Source: Simmondsia chinensis
Lineage: Eukaryota; Streptophyta; Magnoliopsida; Caryophyllales; Simmondsiaceae
Assembly (NCBI GenBank): GCA_018398585.1
Contig: JAGTTD010000016.1
Location: 25,281,212-25,345,211, forward strand
Direction: 5' to 3'
DNA length: 64,000 nt
Position numbers and translations under genes: made by a program. Positions 45,171-54,182 of the stretch are shown here, piece by piece. The notes beneath the pieces are model-generated. The model ran no database searches and was not told where the DNA came from. It saw only the letters and a list, made by a program, of their open reading frames with translations. Position 1 is the stretch's first letter, and each line of letters opens with the position of its first letter.

Positions 45171-47539
45171 ATGGCTTGTCCTTCGTGCATCAAATCATGG
45201 CTTGTGTCTCGTCAGTCCAGGCTTGCCCGATTGTGAACGGTAAAAGGCTTAATCCTATCCCTTTGAGGAGGGGTCTAAGGCAAGGGGATCCCCTTTCCCC
45301 TTACCTTTTCTTGTTAGTAATGGATTGTTTATCTTCTCTTATTAACAAGGCCTCTCTTCAAGGGGAGTGGAAGGGCTTTCGCATCAAGAGGACATGTCCT
45401 CTCCTTTCTCATCTTCTGTTTGCCGACGATTGCCTCCTTTTTTTGGAGGCCTCCGAAAGGGGGATCCAAAAGGTTAAGGACATCATCAACTGCTTCTGTG
45501 AGGCTTCAGGTCAATCGGTTAATTTTCTTAAGTCTCAAGCTTTCTTCTCGTCTAACACTTCCATCCGTGTCCAAGATGACCTCTTATCCTCCTTTGGGGT
45601 CCAACTCATGGAGGAAGAGGATCGTTATTTGGGTCTTCAGGTCATGTGGGACCGGTCTAAGAAAAGTGCTCTTAACTTCCTTTTTGAACGTATCCGTCAG
45701 AAAATTCAAGGTTGGAAATCCAAGCTTTTGTCGCATGGGGGTCGCAAAATTCTCATCAAATCTGTGCTTGCCGCAATTCCTTCCTATATCATGCATTGTT
45801 TCAAAATTCCGGTTTCCTTTGTTCGGAAAATTAATTCTCTTCTCGCTCGCTTTTGGTGGAAGAGGGGGGGGGGGGGAATGTGGAGGATAAGGGCATTCAT
45901 TGGGTCCGATGGGATAAAATCTCTATTCCTAAGCACCATGGAGGCATTGGCTTCCGGGATATGGAGGGAGTTAACATGTCCATGGTGGCAGCCCAAGCTT
46001 GGAGAGCTTTCCAAAGCCCTAATGCGTTAAGGGCTCGTATTGTTAAAGGGATTTATTTTCACAATGGCTCCTTCCTCAAGGCTAAGTTGGGGTGTAACCC
46101 ATCTTGGGGGTGGAGAAGTATCATTGAGGGTCGTGACTTCCTTCTCAAGGGGGTTCGTTGGAATGTTCAAAGTGGAGCGAATATCGACATTTGGTCTGAC
46201 AAGTGGGTGCCCTTTTCTCATGATTTTTTGATTGGAAGAACCCGACCAACAGGTTGTCCCCTGCAGTCGGTAGCCCATCTCATGATTCCCGAGGCCCGTC
46301 GTTGGAATTTGCCCCTTGTCCGACAGTGGCTGGGACCCGAGATCGCTGACCACATTTCCTTGATTCCCATTGGGAGGCCGGGGAGCATGGACAAGTTGGT
46401 CTGGCATTATTCTAACTTTGGGATTTTCTCCGTTCGTTCTGGCTATGCTTATTGGTGCAAAAATGTGAGAAAAAGCTCTTTGGGGTCTTCTGCCCCTTCC
46501 TCGTCCACGATCCTCTGTTCCAAAGCAATTAAAGCTATTTGGAGTTTAGTTGCTTCTCCCAAAGTCCGACATTTTATTTGGAGAGCCTACAACAACGCTC
46601 TTGCTACCCATGACAACCTTCGGAAGAGAAAAATCCAAGGCCCTTCTGTCTGCTCTCGGTGTGGGAAGGAACATGAAACTATTGAGCATATTCTTTTCTT
46701 TTATCCTACAGCCAGAGCTGCTTGGTTTGGTTCTAAGTTTGGTTTTCGCTTTTCTAAAGAGGGGTTTAGAGGTTTTTGTGGGTGGGATCATATTTGTAAT
46801 ATTTTTAATTTTTGCTAGCCTTGGTTGTATTGCTCTTCTTTGTTGGAATTTGTGGAACAATAGGAACTCTTTTATTTTTCAGGGGTCCTCTAAGGAACCT
46901 CATCTGATTGTCCAAGACTCTTTGAGGGAGGCCTCTGATTTTGCTGCCCAGGTGGGACCGACACCTCGGTCATCTTTGTCCGTCCGGCCGAGTGAGAGTG
47001 GTTGGTCCCCACCGCCTTTCGGTTCGATTAAGATCAACTCTGACGCTGCTTGGAAGTCCAAGGATGTTTTAGCTGCTGCTGTTGTCGTTGCTAGAGACTC
47101 ATCTGGCTTGGTTGTTGGTGGGTGGTGTGGCTCTATGCATGCCTCCACCCCCCTCGTTGCTGAGGCCCTTGCTTTTAGGGCGACTTGCACATTTGCTAAG
47201 ACCCTTGGATGGCATTGCATTTCTTTTGAGTCGGATTGTATGTTACTTATTGATGTTGTTAATGGGAGAGCTCAGAGGGACTGGATGATCCATGCTATTG
47301 TAGAGGATATATGTTTTTTAGCGCTTTCTTTCCCATCTTGGGCTTTTGTTTGGTGCTCTAGAAGTTGTAATAGGATTGCCCATTCTGTTGCTAAGGGGCA
47401 TTTTGCTGGTTTTTGTACCCATGATTGGTGGGCCTCTCCCACCCATTTTGATGCTCTTGTATCTCGGGATTCTTATGGAATATAATGCTGGCCTCTGGCT
47501 TTGTTTTGTTCAAAAAAAAAAAAAAAAAAAAAAAAAAAA
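45171..47539 (+). mobile_element. L1-type LINE, 5'-truncated, inside the Mutator-like element
   Basis: Starts within reverse transcriptase and ends in an A run (47511-47539). The words AAAAGAGCA (45162-45170) before it and AAAAGGAGCA after the A run are a plausible imperfect TSD. It interrupts the Mutator-like interior. The coding region has only two frame breaks, so the insertion is fairly young. Confidence 0.85.
45176..47485 (+). pseudogene. LINE ORF2 (partial reverse transcriptase, zf-RVT, RNase H)
   Basis: The RT part includes GLRQGDPLSPYLFLLVMD (about 45270-45320) and the catalytic LFADDCLLF (45415-45445). The frame shifts at a poly(G) run (45866-45878). It then reads HWVRWDKISIPKHHGGIGFR and WNVQSGANIDIWSDKWVP, followed by the zinc-binding-like CSRCGKEHETIEHILFFYP (46650-46710). 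A second frame change occurs at about 46760-46820. The RNase H domain follows (INSDAAWKSKD at 47030-47065, with FESDCMLL at about 47225) up to the TAA at 47483-47485. The amino-terminal RT and endonuclease are missing through 5' truncation. Confidence 0.9.
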
Positions 47540-48703
47540 GGAGCATATAGGGGAATGTGTCATAGAGCTTATAGCTATGCTTAAAGGGAGTCATTGGGGT
47601 ATTGGGAATATATGTTACTTTTTATTTACTATATTTAATATAGTGTATAATAACGATAATATATATAGGTCATTTCATCATTTAGTACTCGTTAAATTTT
47701 TGTTGAACTAATATTATATACATGAAAATTATGCATTACTTTTTAGATGAAAACATAAATGGTGAAAGTTTTCAAAAATGATATTATACATAGCAATGGC
47801 AATATACTTTGTAAAAACGACCAAGAAGAAAAATATTATTTAGAAAAGAACCAGGAAATGTATCAACTATTTATAAGTGACTAGGACAATTACTCAAAAA
47901 ATTAACATAACAACCAAAAAGAATATGTGTTAGATAACGTGACAATCAAAAAGATGACAAATACAATGTCATAATGAAGTTAATATACTTTCTTAAAAAA
48001 ATTAACAAATTATTGAAAATTTAAATTATTTATGTAAAATAATTTTAATGCAATAATTTTTAAAATACAAATTAGCTGTGCTTCCATTAAGAAAATAAAA
48101 TAAAAATTACTGTTCATCCCCTGTTACAAACGGCGTATGACAGTAAAATTTTGGTCGTACGCCGTTGCAGTTACAAATGGCGTACGTTGTTCATACCTAG
48201 GTCGTACGCCATTTATACCGCGTACGTTGAAGAAGCTACAGTAAACCGTGCCATTTTGGTAAATATTTTTTAAACCGTGCCATTTTGTTTTTTTTTTTTA
48301 ACTGTGCCATTGGGATTAAAAACTCTACGATCAGAAAGTATTAGCTTCTTAAAAAGTAAATAATTTAATATATTTTTTTACAATCCAATTATTTTATGGC
48401 ATATTCTTAGATATATGAATCGGGTATTTTTAGTTGGATATATTTAACAATTTTCTTTTCATTTTATTAATAGCAAAACTGCCTAAAAAGTTATTTCTAA
48501 AAATAATTGATATAGATCTTTTTATATTAATAGAATATTTGATTCTGGTATTGAGTAGAAATGCCATGCCATTTTTTTACATCAGTAATGCCAAGAAAGT
48601 GAATACTATATTCAAACCCACGTCCCATGAGTGGCCAACTACCACCCCAGCTATTGGAAAAAAAATCAGGGACCGACATGCCATGCCTATATACATAGCC
48701 TTC

Positions 48704-48822
48704 TTGGTCATGTTCAAAAATGGTGACCTTGGTCATACGCTCGCACTTTGGGTTGTGTGAAGACTGATCTTTTATGCTGTTATGGGCCAAGTTTATAGAG
48801 CGAAGGGTGTGAAAGACAGCAT
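48704..48822 (+). repeat. Direct duplication, left copy
   Basis: About 118 bases starting CTTGGTCATGTT and ending GTGTGAAAGAC, recurring at 50252-50365 with roughly 10 differences (shared words include AATGGTGACCTTGGTCATAC and GAAGACTGATCTTTTAT). The two copies flank the truncated copia element. Confidence 0.85.
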
Positions 48823-49802
48823 TGTCCTATAGCCCTGCAATTCATCCCAAAGCCCCTTCATCTTTGAGTAATACATGACTGTTAGGACCTTTCACAATAA
48901 CTAATACCTTCTTCGATATCAGTTGTTAGGACCGCCCAGAATCACCGAACCATAAACAGAAATAGCAATGCGGAATAAAGGGAATGGGAAAAAATTAGAC
49001 ACCGGAATTTACGTGGTTCAGCCGAAGCCTACATCCACGGAGGGGGAGCAACATAATTCCACTATTATAACAGAGGTATTACAACAGAGTTTCTCACTCA
49101 CACTCTACCTCCTACTGGACTACATCTTTAGTCTCTTACTTTCAACCCCATACCTAAACCATACACAAGATGTCCCAATTTATAGGCCTCTACATTCATA
49201 ACTCCCGGCAGCCCAAGAGTCACCATCATTAGGCTCCAATAAATCCAGTCATGAATTAACGATTTATAATATTATCGGTCTCCAATCTTAACAATGACTA
49301 CTCCCATATTTCCCAGTTTGAGATCTGAAAGAGATCTATTTAGTTCGAAAACTCTAGGACCATTGTTCTGAGAGAACCTCTCCTTAATGTCAAGCCAAAT
49401 TTGTCTCGCAGTGTCTCGGAACACAATAGTAGCAGAAATATCCTTAGAGACTGAGTTGATTAGCCAGGACATGAGCATATTATCACAGCGGACCCATCTT
49501 TCATAAGGCGGGTCATCTTCGCTTGGTTGAGGCAAAGATCCATCAATAAAATTCATCTTATTCTTCGCCCTAAGTCCAACTTTCATGGATCTTTCCCATG
49601 TGGTAAAATTTTCTGGCCCAACCAACAGTTGTGTGACAAGAATCATACTAGGGCCATTACTACTAGCAAGATAGTAAGGAGAAGCAACATCTTCCTTGAT
49701 CAAAGAATGCAGACCTTGAATCTACTAGTTTGAAGCCTGAATCTGCTGATTTGAGACATCTAATTTGGACCCAATTGCTCCTTGATCACCTTCGTTCGCC
49801 AT
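48823..49802 (-). pseudogene. Copia gag remnant
   Basis: Minus strand from the ATG at about 49802. An early stop follows about 25 codons, then an open frame with GPENFTTWERSMKVGLRAK, FIDGSLPQPSE, CDNMLMSWLINSVSKDI, IWLDIKERFSQNNGPRVFEL and RSLSDLKLG, the pattern of plant copia gag. Beyond the inserted solo LTR it resumes as YYSKMKGLWDELQGYRTML (48825-48875), confirming that the LTR inserted into a gag frame. Confidence 0.85.
48880..49293 (-). mobile_element. Solo LTR inside copia gag
   Basis: 414 bases, TGTTAGGACC...TCTTAACA on the plus strand, flanked by identical ATGAC (48875-48879 and 49294-49298). On the minus strand a CTATAAATTGGG TATA box lies at about 49177-49188, followed downstream by GGCTGAACCACGTAAATTCC (49007-49026), the LTR word shared with the solo LTR at 27742-28239. 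Confidence 0.9.
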
Positions 49803-49954
49803 TGAACAAAGGTGATGAAAAATAGATCAATCACTTTAATAAGAAGGACTGAAAGCACACAGGGCCGAAACCTATGACCGCATGCAAGAGGATCAGGCAA
49901 AAAAAAAAACTCAATAGTACAGAACGAAAGCAAGCATTTTATGCTTTGATGCCA

Positions 49955-50241
49955 TGTTAGAAAACCTTGAACATTTCATACAAAGCAAGTATAAGGGAGT
50001 ACTTGCATTGATTCTCTATAAATGTGATGAATACAACAACTTTTGTTAATCTTCTAACCCTAACAGAAGCCTTTATAAAGGCATAATCCTGGTCAAGAAA
50101 AGAAAAAGAAAAAATAAAAAAAATAAAAATATGGAAAAATAAATCCTAACTAACCTAATATATCAGATTTGATCCTAACCCAAATTAATAGATTTACAAA
50201 TCACAACTTTATACAAAAATACAATTTCGTCTACTATATTT
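49955..50241 (-). mobile_element. 5' LTR of the truncated copia element
   Basis: 287 bases bounded by TGTTAG (plus-strand left) and TTGACA (right), immediately adjacent to the primer-binding site at 49943-49954. The ends were chosen by TG/CA and by the position of the primer-binding site; no TSD can be read because the 3' half is lost. Confidence 0.7.
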
Positions 50242-50251
50242 GACACTGTCT

Positions 50252-50365
50252 TGGTCATGTTAAAAAATGGTGACCTTGGTCATACGTTCGCACTATTGGG
50301 TTATGTGAAGACTGATCTTTTATACTGTTATGGGCTAAGTTCATGGAGCGAAGAGTTTGAAAGAT
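50252..50365 (+). repeat. Direct duplication, right copy
   Basis: Counterpart of 48704-48822; begins CTTGGTCATGTTAAAAAATG and ends AGTTTGAAAGAT. The divergence from the left copy (about 10 differences) shows that it is not a fresh target-site duplication. GC-richer sequence without a gene follows to 50560. Confidence 0.85.
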
Positions 50366-50645
50366 GCAAGGAAAAGGGGGAAGGAGTGAGGTTCGGGGTG
50401 GCCGATAGTGGGTGAAGGAGCATTTGAAGCCCGGGTTCCGGTGGGGTGATCAACGGTTCGGTCAGATGGGCAGTGATGATGAACGGTGGTCATCGGAGCG
50501 ACTAGCGGTTGACGTGTCTAATGCAAGTCAACAACTGCATTCCTTGACTGCCTCTGTTTTTGGTTTGGGGGCAAACACCTAATTCTTTTGACTTTGATTT
50601 TTATTTTTCATTTTTAAAATTTTTATATATGCTTTATTATTTAAT

Positions 50646-51004
50646 GGGTTATTTATACTAAAGGTTCCTATACTTTGTTTATTATATTAATTTAGTTCTT
50701 ATACTTTTGATTGTGTCAATTTAGTCTCTGCACAATTCAAAACACATTAATTTGGTCCTTAGAGAAAAAAATGTATGCTAATGGTTTGGCAATGAATTGG
50801 GTCAAATTGAATAAACGAATGAAATTATAATAAGTTACTTGCATCTAACATAATTTTGCCTACGTCATTAACTTAACTTAAATTAGACAAAAGGACTAAA
50901 TTTACATATTTTGAATTGTTCAAGAGCTAAATTGACACAATTAAAGATAAACGACCAAATAGACACAATTGACAAAGTACATGGACCATTCTTGCAAGTA
51001 ACCC
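50646..51004. mobile_element. Mutator-type MITE, copy C (perfect 9-bp TSD)
   Basis: 359 bases, left end GGGTTATTTATACTAAAGG and right end GACCATTCTTGCAAGTAACCC, inverted. The flanks TTATTTAAT at 50637-50645 and 51005-51013 are identical. Same family as 279-662. No ORF. Confidence 0.9.
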
Positions 51005-51219
51005 TTATTTAATTTAGTAGATGATACAGATAAAATACCTCTAATAATATAAAATTGAAAACTTTCTCCCATGATTTCTTTTGCATTGTGATACTTTTAA
51101 CACAGTGACCTCCTTATAACTTGATTTTAATTATGCCGCGCTCCGTTAACGCCCGGAATTTTGATTGTGTTTGCTCTGTTTTGTTTCCTATCCCTTTACA
51201 TCATCTATAAACTTATATT

Positions 51220-51270
51220 CATACCCCAGACCCTGCTTAGGCAGGAGCCCTTGGGGTACTGAATATATTG
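51220..51270 (+). repeat. RTE LINE 3'-tail fragment
   Basis: CCCCAGACCCTGCTTAGGCA, GGAGCCCTTGGGGTACTG: the terminal part of the RTE module, in plus orientation. Confidence 0.65.
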
Positions 51271-51479
51271 CTTTATAAGCTTATATTCGTAAAGTTTTTT
51301 CCTTTGTTGATAAAAAAAAAAAACACAAGTTTCTTTTTCCTCTAATAATTACTAAAAAAAGTATTCTTTAAATTCCTAGAAATATTTCTATCATTTTTCC
51401 ATAACAAAACCAGATTTAATGTAGTTTAATGCCTTTTTAACCGACAAATTAGGGAGAAATGGCATATCCAGAAAAAGTT

Positions 51480-51670
51480 CGAGAAAAGGTTCGGATTTCA
51501 CTTAGTGTGGGTAATATGGAATAAGGGGAATAAGATCATTTTTGAAAATGAAATATGGGAGGAAGAAGATTTATTGTGGAATATCTCGACGAGGGTATCG
51601 ACTTGGTATCATGATATCCCCTATAAACCAGAAGAAATTACAAGGAATCTCGAAGGTTTTTTGTCGGGAT
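51480..51670 (+). pseudogene. Possible LINE carboxy-terminal remnant
   Basis: A plus-strand frame reads VIWNKGNKIIFENEIWEEED followed by LLWNISTRVSTWYHDI. This resembles the 'W-x-ERN-RIF ... L-E-I-xxR--W' stretch after zf-RVT in plant L1 LINEs. There is no other supporting domain. Confidence 0.4.
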
Positions 51671-51671
51671 C

Positions 51672-51844
51672 CAAGCCTTGGAGCTATTGCCCAAAATGGC
51701 TCAAAATAAAAAATATATGTTTTCGAAAAAAAAAATTTGATTTGGTAACTTGGAGGCCATTTGAATAAATATTTTTTGCAAATGGCCACTTTTGGTAATA
51801 TTTTTTTTAATTTGGGCTATTTTGGGCAACAGCTCCAAGCCTTG
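51672..51844. repeat. Foldback (long hairpin) of 173 bases
   Basis: CAAGCCTTGGAGCTATTGCC with CAAAATGGCTC at the left pairs with the reverse complement of GGGCTATTTTGGGCAACAGC with TCCAAGCCTTG at the right (about 27 of 31 bases). Pairing continues towards a central GGCCATTTGAA / TTGCAAATGGCC around 51752-51785. The transcript would form a long imperfect hairpin. Confidence 0.8.
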
Positions 51845-52308
51845 ATTACAGATTTTATTTTCGTTATTCCGTTTTATGCGTTGTTTTCAGCCTTAGATGA
51901 CCTTGTAGTTTTTGGTTCTTTTTTTCAAAATTTTCATGAACGCACTCTATTTTTATTGTTTTCTTCTTTCGGTTTTTATTTTTTATACACGGTCCAAGCA
52001 CCATTTAGACTTTTATCTAATTACAAAAAAATAATAATAATAATAATAAAGAAAAATCACATCAAATAATAAAACTCACTTCAAAAAGCAATATAAAACT
52101 CAAGATAATGATTTTGGAAAATATTATTCCATTTTGGAAAGGGATATTTTTATTTCCTATTTTTCATGCCCTTTTGACTCCAAAAGCTCCTTCCTAAATT
52201 TCTGGAGGCAGGCCGAAAATATAATGAAATCTCATTGTTAATAGATATATAAATAATATAAGGTCAAACCATAAAATATTTAAAAAAATATTTTCAGCTA
52301 TTACGAGT
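51845..52308. other. Gene-free AT-rich stretch
   Basis: AT-rich with an (AAT)n run at 52028-52047. No gene or bounded element recognised. Confidence 0.5.
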
Positions 52309-52500
52309 GGGGTATTGCATAATTTATGTGTATTTTATACTTAGAATGTGTTGGAGCGAAGACACCTTCAAAAACGGTGAAAAGGGGGCTCAAATGGACA
52401 AATTCGAAGACTACCTTGACCCGACCACATGTGGAAAAAAAAGGACTCATTAGGTCAAGATTCGGCCTTCAAATCAAGCAATTTTAGGCTTATAAGGCTA

Positions 52501-52630
52501 CCCGATCGATCAGCCACTGTAGATAACCGATCGATAGGAGCCATATAGAATCGAGAGCTTCGGTTATGTATGGCGCCGATCGATCGGCCAATCTGCAGTG
52601 TGCCCCTAAGACGCGCCGCACATATAAAAG
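52501..52630 (+). promoter_or_regulatory. Promoter-like region of repeat X: CGATCGAT sites then TATA box
   Basis: CCCGATCGATCAG (52501), ACCGATCGATAGG (52526) and GCCGATCGATCGGC (52575-52588), followed 34 bases later by ACATATAAAAGGGGGAGGGG. In copy 1 the TATA part is retained (GGTATAAATAAAGAGGGGG) but the upstream sites are cut off. Compare 28035-28183. Confidence 0.55.
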
Positions 52631-53925
52631 GGGGAGGGGATTATTCTTTTTCATACCTTTTTGTCAATTTTCTCTCTTCCTCCTTCCCCTAGCTGCCAAG
52701 AGAGATCTGAATTTTCATGAATGTCAAAGCGCAAGTACTCGGAGTACCGAGAGATTAAAACTAGAGTCACGTCAGCATCAATTGAGGGAGCTTAAATTCT
52801 TTTGAATTTTTGATTTGTAAAATTCCTATGGAGAAGTAGACTGCTAGTTTAGGGGTGAAGGACAGGCAGCCGTCCGGATCCCGGATTTATATATTTTTTT
52901 TCGATAAGTGACACCGGAGTGCCGATACAAGACAGGCAAACTCGAAAAACGAGGCCTGAAGCTAGACTGAAGCTAGCTGAAAGACGACCAAAAAACAAGA
53001 ACAACAAAAGAAAAAGAAAAAACAGGACCTCAAACGAAGCAAAAGGAACACGGAGAGGCAAAATCCCGGATTTATATTTTATCTTCGATAATGACTTGTG
53101 TTATACTATTTTCGCACCCCTGTGGGAGTTATTTATTGAGATTGGTTGTCTGTTTATGTGCTTCTAGCCATGACTAGATTTCCAGTTTATTTGCATTTCG
53201 TCTTGTGCTTGTAGCTTGGAGCCTAGTATAACAGGTTTTCACGAGTGGTCAGGGTTGAGGTTGTAGCCAATCATGAACATAATCTTTTATCTAAATTAGG
53301 GGTTTTTTTTTTTTTTTTTTTACTGAAAATCACCTAGGTGTGGTTTCAAAAAATCACTTTACTTTTTTAATTTTTTGATGTCACACATAAAGTTTTCAAA
53401 AATTTTTCAATGTCACACACTTCTAATGTAGGTGTGTCATTGAAACATTTTTGAAAAGTTTACGTGTGACTTTAAAAAATTAGAAAAGTTAGGTAATTTT
53501 TCTGAAATTACACCTAAAATATCGGTGGTTTTTAGTTAAAAAAAACACACTATAAATTAACATTAAATTAGGAATGAAAAACACTATAAATTACACCTAG
53601 GGTGATAAGATGAGTTATGCCATTAGACTGGTTCATTACCCTAAGCCCTAATTTAAATATTAACCCAGGCTTAGAGCTAATAGCCTAAACCCCTGAAGTC
53701 ATTGTCGTGGTAAAATATAATGATGGGATCCGAGTTAAGCTACCCTGAATTTGTTCCCCAAATTGCCCTTTGATTAAATTGACAACTTTTATTTACCGCT
53801 TCAATTATGATAACTTAGTAATCCTCTCTCTCGAAGAAAAAAACCCAATTTTAACCACCCTATAATCACTGAACTGAACTTTATACTGATTCCCTGAGAA
53901 TACGACACCCGTATACCCGAAGCAG

Positions 53926-54141
53926 TGTTACGTACAATAATTGATTGGGGGCTTGATTTTCAGAATGTATATAAAATCAGGATTGTAATACTTGAGAGCT
54001 TATCAAATAAACAAATCTCTTCTTTCTCCCTAACTCTCCTTCTCATCTCCTTCTCTCTATTTCTCTCTCTCATCTCACTCTATTTCTTCATTACTATCCC
54101 CAAACCCTAACCCCAGGGTATAAGCAACAATTGTTGCATCA
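53926..54141 (+). repeat. 5' LTR of the gypsy element
   Basis: 216 bases, TGTTACGTACAATAATTG to TTGTTGCATCA, with GTATATAAAATCAGG as a TATA region and a CT-rich leader. It differs from the 3' LTR by roughly a dozen changes, mostly transitions, plus a 9-base insertion present in the 3' LTR. Confidence 0.9.
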
Positions 54142-54182
54142 TTTGGTATCAGATTCAGGCAACGAACTGCGTGTATTGATCG

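Larger units (their letters stand above)
44507..48325. mobile_element. Mutator-like element with about 300-bp TIRs, carrying a LINE
   Basis: The flanks TATGATCAG (44498-44506) and TACGATCAG (48326-48334) match at 8 of 9 positions, the 9-bp TSD of Mutator-like elements. The left end GAGTTTTTTACCTCAATGGC and the right end (reversed GAGTTTTTAATCCCAATGGC) start inverted repeats that extend to about 44800 and 48020, containing repeated AAATGGCACGG and TACGCCGTT words. Without the LINE insertion the element is about 1.45 kb and encodes no transposase, so it is non-autonomous. It inserted 41 bases beyond the hAT copy 3 right TSD. Confidence 0.85.
48823..50241 (-). mobile_element. Truncated Ty1/copia element (5' LTR, PBS, gag)
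   Basis: On the minus strand: an LTR at 50241-49955 (TG...CA on the plus strand, TGTTAGAAAACC to ATATTTGACA), then TGGCATCAAAGC directly after it as initiator-tRNA-type primer-binding site, then a gag frame from the ATG at 49802 downwards. Pol and the 3' LTR are absent. A solo LTR (48880-49293) interrupts gag. The whole is bracketed by the direct duplication at 48704-48822 and 50252-50365. Confidence 0.8.

Noticed and set aside
52919..53167. Lys/Arg-rich ORF in repeat X copy 2 as a nucleic-acid-binding protein
   Set aside because: Composition follows from A-rich sequence; copy 1 does not keep the frame.
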